Assembly: GCA_964436815.1 (NCBI GenBank)
Contig: CAYTER010000007.1
Span: 1 to 63,812, forward strand
Direction: 5' to 3'
Source: UBA993 sp964436815
GTDB lineage: Bacteria; Bacillota; Dethiobacteria; DTU022
Length of the DNA stretch: 63,812 nt
The position numbers and the translations under genes were made by a program. Shown here in pieces: positions 1-8,451 of this stretch (position 1 is the stretch's first letter; each line of letters opens with the position of its first letter). The notes beneath the pieces are model-generated. The model did no database searches. It was not told where the DNA came from and saw only the letters and a program-made list of their open reading frames with translations.

Positions 1-1140
1 ACAGAGTGGCCGGTGCCGAGCGAAACGGCTGAAACCTTATTAATCAGGGTGGAAGATGATCATATCCTTTTTTTAAATCCACTGCGCTTTATAGCCGACG
101 CCGCATTGAATCTGCGGATACCACTTACCGATGAAGAAATTTTGGGTGTAAAGCTGGCCTTAGGGCAGACCGGAATAGCTGAAGGCTTGGACTACCGCAA
201 CCAGGAAGTAATCGGATTCCTATCAATCGTTGAAGGTACCCCGTGGCGAATGGTTTCCCGTATAGATATCGATGAATTTATTGCTCCAATTGAGGAGCGG
301 CGTCAACGTGCTTTTTTCACTTCCGGAGCTTTACTGGTGCTTGTCTTTGCCGCGCTTTTAATAATCTGGCGCGGTCAGCAGGTCCGCTTCTTAAGGATTG
401 TGTATGGCATCAATCAGGAGCTGGAGCAACGGGTTGAAGAACGCACCGCCCAACTGGAAGCCACAAAAAATGAACTCGAAGCTTTTGCCTACTCGGTATC
501 GCACGATCTGCGCGCACCTTTAAGGGCAATGAGTGGATTTAGTAAGTTGCTGGAGGAAGAATTTAGCGCCCGGCTTGGTGAAAAAGGTCAGCACTATATC
601 GATAGAATTCAGACTGCATCAATTATCATGGGAGAGCTCATCGATGATTTACTGACCTTGTCAAGGGTTACCCGCTCAGATTTCACCTACAGCCAGATCG
701 AAATCAGCGGGCTGGTTTCAGAAATCATGATTAAACTGCAGGAAACAGAACCGGAGCTCCAAGTGAGTTTAAAGATTGAGGAAGGGCTTACGGCCAGGGG
801 TGATCAAAAGCTATTAGCCATCGCCCTGGAAAACCTGCTGAGCAATGCCTGGAAGTTTAGCTCTCGCCAGCCACTCATGACGATTGAATTTGGCTGCAGC
901 AGTAATGATTATAAACAGAAAACATTCTACATCCGTGATAATGGTACTGGATTCAATATGGATTACGCCGATAAACTCTTTATCCCCTTTCAGCGTCTAC
1001 ACCGGGTTGATGAATTTCCCGGCTCCGGCATTGGTTTAAGTATTGTTTACCGGATTATCGAGAGACATGGTGGAAAGATCTGGGCAGAGAGCGCAGTGGG
1101 CAATGGTTCTACTTTTTATTTTACCTTGCCCGAGCGTTAG
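1..1140 (+). CDS. Sensor histidine kinase, 5' end outside window
   Basis: The reading frame is open to the first base, so the gene is cut by the window edge; the GTG at 13 is only an internal codon. The visible part holds the end of an extracytoplasmic sensor domain (roughly the first 100 residues), one membrane helix (about residues 102-120 counted from 13), a short coiled coil, a HisKA domain with the H-box motif SVSHDLRAPLRA (His about 164), and a HATPase_c domain with N-box NLLSNAWKF, G1 DNGTGF and G2 GSGIGLS. All catalytic boxes look intact. It is expected to autophosphorylate at the membrane and pass phosphate to a response regulator, none of which is in the window. The next gene is a paralogous kinase about 55 bp downstream, sharing the C-terminal FYFTLPE tail. 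Confidence 0.9.
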   Translation, partial: TEWPVPSETAETLLIRVEDDHILFLNPLRFIADAALNLRIPLTDEEILGVKLALGQTGIAEGLDYRNQEVIGFLSIVEGTPWRMVSRIDIDEFIAPIEERRQRAFFTSGALLVLVFAALLIIWRGQQVRFLRIVYGINQELEQRVEERTAQLEATKNELEAFAYSVSHDLRAPLRAMSGFSKLLEEEFSARLGEKGQHYIDRIQTASIIMGELIDDLLTLSRVTRSDFTYSQIEISGLVSEIMIKLQETEPELQVSLKIEEGLTARGDQKLLAIALENLLSNAWKFSSRQPLMTIEFGCSSNDYKQKTFYIRDNGTGFNMDYADKLFIPFQRLHRVDEFPGSGIGLSIVYRIIERHGGKIWAESAVGNGSTFYFTLPER

Positions 1141-1195
1141 TGTTCAGTTGGCACGTAATCCATGATCTGTTTTTCTATAAAAGAAGGTGATTCTT

Positions 1196-3895
1196 TTGAG
1201 ATCTGAACAGTCTAAGATTGAACAATTAAAGGCAATGTTTGAAAGTGAAATCTGGCAAAGCTTATTCTTAAGGAATCTCAGTGATGTGATCTGGATAGCG
1301 GATTTAGACCTACACTATTTATATGTGAGTCCATCTGTGAAGAAACTCAGTGGCTATAGCAGTGAGGAAGTAATCAATCTGTCAGCTGGGGATATTCTAA
1401 CCCCGGCATCAATGGAAAAAGCCTTGCCTATTTTTGCAGAAGAGCTGGCTCTTGAAGAAACCGGCATAGTGGATACTGAAAGGTCTAGAATTCTTGAAGT
1501 GGAACAAGTTCGCAAGGATGGCTCGACAGCTTGGGTTGAATTAAATGTTTCTATTATCCGTGATGATCACGGAAAGCCGATCGGTCTATTTGGCATAACC
1601 AGGGATATTGATGCCCGTAAAAAGGCCGAAGAAGCCCTAAGAGCAGAGCAGCAGGAAAAAGAAATAATTTTGAACAACCTGACTGAGCAGGTTGCCTTAT
1701 TAGACCCTGAATTACGAATCATTTCGATTAATTCTGAAGTAATAACACGTCATAATTTAGAGGAAGTTAACTATAAGGGGCAAAAATGTTATGAGCTCTA
1801 TCATGGTCTCGAGCAGCCCTGTCCAGATTGTTATGTATTGGTTGCTTTAGAAACAGGCGAAACTGCAATTGGCACCCATCGTTCCCCTGATAACCGCTAT
1901 TGGAGGATGAATTGCGTTCCGATCCGCAATCAAAGTGGAGAAGTGATCGCTGTCCTGGATACGGCACTAGAGATTACCGATCTTGTTCATTCTCAAGAAG
2001 CTTTAGTTGAGAGTGAAGCTTTCACTAAGGCGGTAATGGATAACCTGCCGATCGGTGTGGCTGTGAATACCGTCAAGGCTGGAGTGAACTTTACTTACAT
2101 GAATGATAACTTTCCCCGCTTATACCATACTACCCGTGAAGCCTTGAGCAATCCGGATGCCTTCTGGGAGGTTGTCTACGAAGACCCCAAATTCCGGGCG
2201 GAAATTAAAAAGCGGGTTGAAGAAGACTGTAATTCTGACGACCCCAAAAAAATGTTTTGGGAAGATATCCCTCTTACTCGTGATGGTAAAGTAGTGGCCT
2301 ACATCAGTGCCAGCAACACCCCGGTTCCTGAAAAAGATCTGATGATCTCGACCGTCTGGGATGTTACTGATCGTGTAAAAAACGAAGAAGCTCTTGTGGC
2401 AAACTATGCTTTGCTGCGCCTTGCTGGTAGAACAGCCAAATTTGGTGGTTGGAGTGTTGACCTGATCGCTAATCGTTGCACCTGGTCAGACGAGGTAGCA
2501 GCGATCCATGAAATGCCGATTGGTTATTCTCCCACGGTTGAAGAAGGAATTAGTTTCTACGCCCCGGAATGGCGTGATAAGATTACTGCCGTTTTCACTG
2601 CCTGTGCGGAAGGAGGAATACCCTACGATGAAGAGATGGAGATCATCACTGCTAAGGGAAATCGGGTTTGGGTCAGAACGGCTGGCGAAGCGGTTAAAGA
2701 CGATCGGGATAAAATTATCAGGGTCCAGGGTTTTTTTCAGGATATAAGTGAGCATAAAAAAGTGGAAGTTGTTTTAAGAGAAAGTGAAGAGAAGTATCGC
2801 AGCTTATTTGACCATTTCGTGGCGGGTATCTATTTGCATGACTTGCAGGGGAATATAATAGATATAAATCCAAATGCCTGTGCACAACTCGGCTATTCAA
2901 AAGAGGAATTGCAAAAGATGACAGTCTTCGATTTTCATCCTGATGGACACGATACTAATAATCTGAAAAGGCAGGAAATCATTGAAATATGGAGTAGCTG
3001 GAAACAGGGAAAAGATTATGTTTTGGAGGCAGAACATCAACGCAAGGATGGCAGCGTTTTTTCGGTGCAGGTAACTACCGGAGTTGTTAGCCTTGATGAT
3101 AATAAATATCTCTTAGCTTTTGTTCAGGATATTACGGAGATGAAAAAAAATGAGGCAGAGATTCGCAGGCTTAATCAAGAACTTGAGCAGCGGGTAAAGG
3201 AGCGCACTGCGGAACTGGAAGCTGTCAATAAAGAGCTGGCATCCTTCGCTTACTCCATCTCGCACGACTTTCGCGCTCCTTTAAGGGCTCTTGATGCATT
3301 TAGCTCAAACCTGAGTGAAAAGTATACCGAACAGCTGGATGAGCAGGGGCTGCATTACCTAAGCCGTATCCGCAATGCGGCGATCTATATGAGTAATTTG
3401 GTCGATGACCTGTTGAAATTATCCCGGGTTACCCGGACTGAGATTAAGAAAGAGTCGGTCAATTTAAGTAAAATAGCTGCTGAAGTAGTGGCAGCGATGC
3501 AGGAAAGCGAGCGGGGTCGCACGGTTGAAGTCTTGATCGCCTCCGACCTAACCGCCACAGGAGATTCTCATTTGCTGCAGGTGGTGCTGAATAATCTGCT
3601 CGATAATGCCTGGAAGTTCAGCTCTCAGGAGCCGCAGGCCAGGATCGAGGTGGGCCGAAAGCTGATTGACGGTGAAAAAGTATTCTTCGTACGTGATAAC
3701 GGGGTTGGCTTTAATATGGCTTATGCTGATAAGCTCTTTGGCGCTTTCCAGCGTCTGCACGGGGTGAACGAGTTTCCCGGCACCGGCATCGGCTTAGCTA
3801 CGGTACAGCGGATTATCAACCGCCACGGCGGGCGGATCTGGGCGGAAAGCGAAGTGGGTAAAGGTGCTACTTTTTACTTTACCCTGCCGGAGTAG
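1196..3895 (+). CDS. Multi-PAS sensor histidine kinase (soluble)
   Basis: This is a protein of about 899 residues without an obvious membrane helix. I read five PAS-like modules in order (about residues 25-145, 155-265, 275-395, 400-525, 535-655), a coiled coil, HisKA with SISHDFRAPLRA (His690), and HATPase_c with NLLDNAWKF, DNGVGF and GTGIGLA. The second PAS carries CYELYHG (Cys198) and a CPDC pair (Cys209, Cys212), a pattern that may bind a metal or haem; that is inference. I chose the TTG at 1196 because AAGGTG at 1184-1189 sits 6 bases upstream; a GTG at 1187 in the same frame overlaps that site. It follows the truncated kinase and precedes a GGDEF protein, so it is probably part of one sensory locus. 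Its ligand and partner regulator are unknown. Confidence 0.92.
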   Translation: MRSEQSKIEQLKAMFESEIWQSLFLRNLSDVIWIADLDLHYLYVSPSVKKLSGYSSEEVINLSAGDILTPASMEKALPIFAEELALEETGIVDTERSRILEVEQVRKDGSTAWVELNVSIIRDDHGKPIGLFGITRDIDARKKAEEALRAEQQEKEIILNNLTEQVALLDPELRIISINSEVITRHNLEEVNYKGQKCYELYHGLEQPCPDCYVLVALETGETAIGTHRSPDNRYWRMNCVPIRNQSGEVIAVLDTALEITDLVHSQEALVESEAFTKAVMDNLPIGVAVNTVKAGVNFTYMNDNFPRLYHTTREALSNPDAFWEVVYEDPKFRAEIKKRVEEDCNSDDPKKMFWEDIPLTRDGKVVAYISASNTPVPEKDLMISTVWDVTDRVKNEEALVANYALLRLAGRTAKFGGWSVDLIANRCTWSDEVAAIHEMPIGYSPTVEEGISFYAPEWRDKITAVFTACAEGGIPYDEEMEIITAKGNRVWVRTAGEAVKDDRDKIIRVQGFFQDISEHKKVEVVLRESEEKYRSLFDHFVAGIYLHDLQGNIIDINPNACAQLGYSKEELQKMTVFDFHPDGHDTNNLKRQEIIEIWSSWKQGKDYVLEAEHQRKDGSVFSVQVTTGVVSLDDNKYLLAFVQDITEMKKNEAEIRRLNQELEQRVKERTAELEAVNKELASFAYSISHDFRAPLRALDAFSSNLSEKYTEQLDEQGLHYLSRIRNAAIYMSNLVDDLLKLSRVTRTEIKKESVNLSKIAAEVVAAMQESERGRTVEVLIASDLTATGDSHLLQVVLNNLLDNAWKFSSQEPQARIEVGRKLIDGEKVFFVRDNGVGFNMAYADKLFGAFQRLHGVNEFPGTGIGLATVQRIINRHGGRIWAESEVGKGATFYFTLPE

Positions 3896-3993
3896 GCTTA
3901 GTTTGGCTGGACGACTTTTAAAAATGTGGTTGAAATTACAAGCAGATTTGATTAATTTTTTCAATGAAAACATCTTTATCGAGGTTGATCGTG

Positions 3994-6714
3994 ATGAAAT
4001 TTGATAACGGAAAATACCTAAAGCTATTTGCGAAAATGCCCGATGCCTTTGCCTATCACCAGGTGATCTACGATCAGGAAGGTAAGCCGGTTGATTATCT
4101 CTTCCTTGAAATCAATGAAGCCTTTGAGCAGCTTACCGGATTAAAACGTACAAATGTGATTGGCAAGAAGGTTACAGAAGTGCATCCTGAGATTGGCGAA
4201 TCAGCATTTGACTGGGTTGGTGTTTACGGTCAGGTGGCGCGGGAAGGGGAAAGTATCCGCTTTGAACAGTATTTTGAACCGGCTGATCGCTGGTACGATG
4301 TTTGCGCTTTTTCAGATGAGCCGGGCTATTTTGCTGTATTATTTCGTGAGGTAACTATACAGAAAAGTGAAAACCTGGCCTTGACAAAACTGGCTGGTTT
4401 GGCTCAACACAGTTTGCAGAACCCGACAGGGGAATTTAGTTACCAGGCATTTTCTGATGGGCTGCTGGAGCTATCTGGGGCAAAATTTACAGCGATTAAC
4501 ATCTATGAGCAAAATGGTAATAAATCAGTAACCAGGGCCGTTTCCGGGATTGCTGAAAGCATTCGCAAGATTTGCGATTTGCTGGGTTATGAATTGACCG
4601 GAAAAGCATGGGACATGATCCCCGAGAGGTATAACAACATAAAGGGAGGCCGGCTATTAAGTTTTGCCGGTTTATATGACGCTGCATTTGGTGTTATCCC
4701 GAAAAAAGTAGCCGTCTTTTTGGAAAAAGCTTTTGGTGTTGGTGAAGTCAATGTGGTTGAAGTTGGTTTTGAGGGTGAGACGATTGGTGATTTAATCATG
4801 TTCATGCCCCGCTATAAAACACTTGAAAATCCGAAAGTAATTGAGCTTTATGCCACACAGGTTGGTTTTACCCTAATGCGTTACCAGGCCGAGAAGGCGC
4901 TGCGTGAAAGCCGGGATCAATACCAGTCGCTTGTTAATAATATTCCCGGCACCAGTTATCGCTGTCTTTATGATCAGAATTGGACTATGCTCTATATGAG
5001 CAGCGATGTTGACAACATTACTGGCTACCCCTCCAGCGATTTTATCAACAATAAAGTCAGATCATACGCCAGTGTCATCTGCAGGGATGATAATAACAAT
5101 GATCAAATTATCTGGGCTGCGATTGAAAAAGGTGAAACCTGGGATATTGAGTACCGGGTTATCCACAGCGATGGCAGTATTCGCTGGGTCCATGAAAAAG
5201 GCCGTGGCGTGAGGGGAGCAGACGGTGCAGTAGCTTATATTGATGGGTTGATCCTGGATATAACTGACCGTAAAAGAATTGAAGAACGGCTCAAGGAAAG
5301 CGAACTTCGTCATCGGGCTTTGGTAAGTGCGATACCTGATTTGCTTTTTAGGTATGATGGAAAAGGGGTTTACCTTGATGCTGTGGTAAAAGATGAAAAA
5401 CAGTTATATGAAAAGGCCCGCCAGCTCTATCGTCAGCAGTCTTTGGTTGGCAAGGCTGTTACAGAGGTTTTACCGGCTCCGATAGCCGATAATATGGTAG
5501 AAGGGATTAAAGAGGCAATTATTAGTGGCGAGATCTTTGTCCTTGAATACAGCTATCCGATTGACGGCACAGATAGGTTTTTTGAAGCCCGTCTTGCGCC
5601 GATTGGCAACACAGAAGTAGTTTCAATTGTCCGGGACATCACTGAGCGGAAAAACTATCTGGCTGAACTTGAACACATAAGCCTCCACGATCAGCTTACC
5701 GGCCTTTATAACCGGCATTATTTTGAAAATGAGCTACAACGACTCAATATTTCCAGGGAGCATCCGGTGGTTGTCATGTCAGCAGATCTTGATGGGCTTA
5801 AATTAATAAATGATACTCTTGGTCATGTCGAAGGAGACAGCTATCTTAAGACTGGCGCAGAGCTGCTTAAAAGTGTGCTTCGGGCCTCTGATATTCTGGC
5901 CCGGGTCGGGGGCGATGAATTTGCATTAATCCTGCCCCGGACAACGAAAAAGACCGGAGAAGAGCTGATCGTCAGGATACGCCGCCGAATTGAAGACTAC
6001 AATAGGCAAAATAAAGGTTTGCCGATCAGTATATCAATTGGTTTAGGCGTTAGTCATAACGGCGATCGATCGCTTGAGGATATTTATAAAGAAGCTGATA
6101 ATGCCATGTATAAAGACAAGTTACAGCGCGGACAATTAGCCAGGGCTCGGATTGTTGCTTCCTTGATTGACACCCTGGATCAAAGAAAGGATCTGAGTGA
6201 AGGGGATAGCGCTCAGGTTAAAGATCTGGCGGAGCGCTTTGGACACTGGTTAAAACTAAATAAAAAGCAGCTGGCTGATTTAAGATTACTGGCTAGAGTA
6301 TACGATTTAGGCAAGATTAACATGCCTGATCGGCTGATCCACCAGCACCTCAGCCAGAAAAAAGAAAGTCTATCCGGAGCTGAGCATGAAGCCATCCGTC
6401 GTCACCCGGAGATTGGCTACCGTATTGCTGCCACCTCCCCGGAACTTTCCGGGGTAGCTGAGCTGATTTTACGACACCATGAACATTACAATGGCAGCGG
6501 CTACCCTCTCGGGCTAAAAGGAGAGGAAATACCGCTACTCTGCCGGATTATCGCGATTATTATTGCTTATAGCGCTATGATCAATCAGCGACCCTATTCA
6601 AAAGTATTAAGCTCCGCGGATGCGTTGGCAGAATTAAAACGCTGCGCCGGCACACAGTTTGACCCGCAGTTGGTAGAACAATTTATAATGCTGTTTGAGC
6701 CGGATCAACATTAA
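3994..6714 (+). CDS. PAS-GAF-PAS-PAS-GGDEF protein with degenerate HD-GYP
   Basis: About 906 residues. In order: an N-terminal PAS, a GAF-like region, two further PAS modules, a GGDEF domain with intact GGDEF (about residues 639-643) and an RxxD inhibitory site (RASD) five residues before it, then a C-terminal HD-GYP-like domain. The GGDEF half should make c-di-GMP from GTP. In the HD-GYP half the RHHEH and GSGYP motifs persist (His828, His829), but the HD pair reads YD, and the late Asp of the DAxDA motif is lost (IAYSAM), so phosphodiesterase activity is doubtful. ATG 3994 is preferred over ATG 3964 because GAGGT at 3981-3985 lies 8 bases upstream. It ends next to a corrinoid protein gene. 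Confidence 0.88.
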   Translation: MKFDNGKYLKLFAKMPDAFAYHQVIYDQEGKPVDYLFLEINEAFEQLTGLKRTNVIGKKVTEVHPEIGESAFDWVGVYGQVAREGESIRFEQYFEPADRWYDVCAFSDEPGYFAVLFREVTIQKSENLALTKLAGLAQHSLQNPTGEFSYQAFSDGLLELSGAKFTAINIYEQNGNKSVTRAVSGIAESIRKICDLLGYELTGKAWDMIPERYNNIKGGRLLSFAGLYDAAFGVIPKKVAVFLEKAFGVGEVNVVEVGFEGETIGDLIMFMPRYKTLENPKVIELYATQVGFTLMRYQAEKALRESRDQYQSLVNNIPGTSYRCLYDQNWTMLYMSSDVDNITGYPSSDFINNKVRSYASVICRDDNNNDQIIWAAIEKGETWDIEYRVIHSDGSIRWVHEKGRGVRGADGAVAYIDGLILDITDRKRIEERLKESELRHRALVSAIPDLLFRYDGKGVYLDAVVKDEKQLYEKARQLYRQQSLVGKAVTEVLPAPIADNMVEGIKEAIISGEIFVLEYSYPIDGTDRFFEARLAPIGNTEVVSIVRDITERKNYLAELEHISLHDQLTGLYNRHYFENELQRLNISREHPVVVMSADLDGLKLINDTLGHVEGDSYLKTGAELLKSVLRASDILARVGGDEFALILPRTTKKTGEELIVRIRRRIEDYNRQNKGLPISISIGLGVSHNGDRSLEDIYKEADNAMYKDKLQRGQLARARIVASLIDTLDQRKDLSEGDSAQVKDLAERFGHWLKLNKKQLADLRLLARVYDLGKINMPDRLIHQHLSQKKESLSGAEHEAIRRHPEIGYRIAATSPELSGVAELILRHHEHYNGSGYPLGLKGEEIPLLCRIIAIIIAYSAMINQRPYSKVLSSADALAELKRCAGTQFDPQLVEQFIMLFEPDQH

Positions 6715-6766
6715 CCCTTGGCCTATAAAGATACACTATCGCTTAAGGAGGAGATTACGTAAAGTC

Positions 6767-7405
6767 ATGGCAGATTTAGTGGATGACTTCAGGGAAGCGC
6801 TGCTCTCCAGTGATACCGAAGCGGCGGCTGCTATTCTGGCCGGGTATATAATAAATAAAAAGGTCTTTGATTTTGTTGAGGAAATAGTGATTAAGGCCCT
6901 TGATCAGATCGGCGATGGCTGGGAAAGTGGTCATTATGCTCTTTCCCAGGTTTACATGAGCGGCCGAATCTGTGAAGATTTACTGGAAAAGGTTTTGCCC
7001 GATGAGAGTGGGTTAAGAAAGGATAAACCCAAGATAGCAATTGCTCTGCTAAATGATTATCATGCCCTTGGCAAGCGTATTGTCTATGCGGTTTTAAGAG
7101 CGGGTGGCTATCAGTTGATCGATTACGGCAGGGTAGAGCCTGAAGAACTGGTCAGACGGGTGAAGGAAGATCAGATCGAGACTCTCTTGATTTCCGTATT
7201 GATGCTATCTTCTGCCTTGCAGGTAAAAAAAGTGATCAGCAGCTTAGGTTACCATGATCCCAAAGTGAAAGTTGTAGTTGGCGGCGCGCCTTTTCGTCTG
7301 GATCGCCAGCTGTGGCAGGAGGTTGGCGCACATGCCGTAGGTTTTTCGGCTGCAGATGCGCTGCATCTTCTCGGACAACCGGAAGGAGGCAAGAATAATG
7401 AGTAA
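6767..7405 (+). CDS. Corrinoid (B12-binding) methyltransferase subunit, MtaC-like
   Basis: About 212 residues. The first 85 form the helical cap domain typical of MtaC/MttC-type corrinoid proteins, and the rest is a B12-binding Rossmann domain. All three cobalamin signatures are visible: DYHALG (DxHxxG, His as lower cobalt ligand), SVL (SxL), and the GG of VVGGAPF. Such proteins carry the methyl group on cobalt between a substrate methyltransferase and a UroD-family methyltransferase. The next gene is a UroD-family protein whose ATG overlaps this gene by 8 bases, indicating translational coupling. No substrate methyltransferase (MtaB or MttB) is nearby. The start at ATG 6767 fits the family N-terminus, although AGGAGG (6746-6751) lies 15 bases away. 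Confidence 0.9.
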   Translation: MADLVDDFREALLSSDTEAAAAILAGYIINKKVFDFVEEIVIKALDQIGDGWESGHYALSQVYMSGRICEDLLEKVLPDESGLRKDKPKIAIALLNDYHALGKRIVYAVLRAGGYQLIDYGRVEPEELVRRVKEDQIETLLISVLMLSSALQVKKVISSLGYHDPKVKVVVGGAPFRLDRQLWQEVGAHAVGFSAADALHLLGQPEGGKNNE

Positions 7406-8441
7406 TCACAAGATGACCTCGTTGCAGAGAGTGCTGACCTCACTCGGCCATCTGGAACCGGATCGGGTTCCGCTCTTTTTGCTTCTGACCATGCATGGCG
7501 CCAGAGAGCTTGGCTTAACGATTAAAGACTACTTCTCACGGGCTGAGTATGTAGCTGAAGGTCAGTTCAAGATGCTTGAGAAATATGGCCATGACTGTCT
7601 ATATGGTTTTTTCTATGCCCCGGTAGAGGTTGAAGCCTGGGGAGGCGAAGTGATCTACCATGATGATGGGCCACCCAATTCCGGACCTCCTTTTATTACT
7701 GATCCAATGAGCATTACTGCTTTAAAAGCTCCGGCAGTTAAAGAAACGCCCTGCCTGATTAAAGTGTGTGAGGCGATCAGGCTGATGAAAGAAGAAATTA
7801 AAGATCAGGCCCCGATTATCGGGGTAGTGATGTCGCCCTTCTCCCTGCCGGTAATGCAACTTGGTTTCGAAGCATATCTTGAGTTGATTCACAAACAGCC
7901 TGAGCTATTTCGAAGCTTAATGGCAATTAACCAGCAGTTTTGTATCGAGTGGGCTAACGCTCAGCTTGAGGCAGGCGCGACGGCAATATGCTATTTTGAC
8001 CCGGTATCATCCCCGACCATCATCCCCCGCGATCTTTATCTGAAGACCGGTTATCTGGTAGCAAATGAAACTATTGGTCAAATTAAGGGGTCGACGGCAA
8101 CCCATATGGCTTCAGGCATCGCTTCGCCGATCATGAGCGACCTGGCTGAGACGGGCACTGCGGTAGTTGGTGTGAGCGCTAATGAGAGCCTGAAAGAACT
8201 AAAAGAGCTAAGCAGCGGTAAGGTTAGCCTGCTCGGCAACTTAAACGGCCTGGAGATGATTCACTGGAGCCCGGAAGAAGCTGAGGCGGCAGTGAAAGAG
8301 GCGATCGTCAGTGCCGCTAAAGGTGGAGGATTCATCCTCTCTGATAACCATGGAGAAATCCCTTACCAGGTACCGGATCAGGTTTTACTGGCTATCTCTG
8401 AGGCGGTAAAGAAATATGGTAATTATCCTCTTAAACTATAG
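7398..8441 (+). CDS. Uroporphyrinogen decarboxylase-family (MtaA-like) protein, zinc cysteines missing
   Basis: About 347 residues with a full-length UroD TIM-barrel pattern. Coupled to the corrinoid protein gene (8-base overlap, AGGAGG at 7384-7389), so a role in corrinoid methyl transfer is likely. In MtaA/MtbA the active-site zinc is held by an HxC pair and a distant Cys. Here the pair reads H236-M-A238, and the distant position reads S315-D316-N, so only His is left. Either zinc is bound differently, the protein works without it, or it has become a sensor or structural partner. Haem-pathway uroporphyrinogen decarboxylase is less likely given the neighbours. Clear family membership, uncertain reaction. 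Confidence 0.85.
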   Translation: MSNHKMTSLQRVLTSLGHLEPDRVPLFLLLTMHGARELGLTIKDYFSRAEYVAEGQFKMLEKYGHDCLYGFFYAPVEVEAWGGEVIYHDDGPPNSGPPFITDPMSITALKAPAVKETPCLIKVCEAIRLMKEEIKDQAPIIGVVMSPFSLPVMQLGFEAYLELIHKQPELFRSLMAINQQFCIEWANAQLEAGATAICYFDPVSSPTIIPRDLYLKTGYLVANETIGQIKGSTATHMASGIASPIMSDLAETGTAVVGVSANESLKELKELSSGKVSLLGNLNGLEMIHWSPEEAEAAVKEAIVSAAKGGGFILSDNHGEIPYQVPDQVLLAISEAVKKYGNYPLKL

Positions 8442-8451
8442 GTGATCATTT

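Noticed and set aside
7398..8441. Haem-pathway uroporphyrinogen decarboxylase (hemE)
   Set aside because: Coupling to a corrinoid protein gene and the absence of other haem genes favour the methyltransferase branch of the family.
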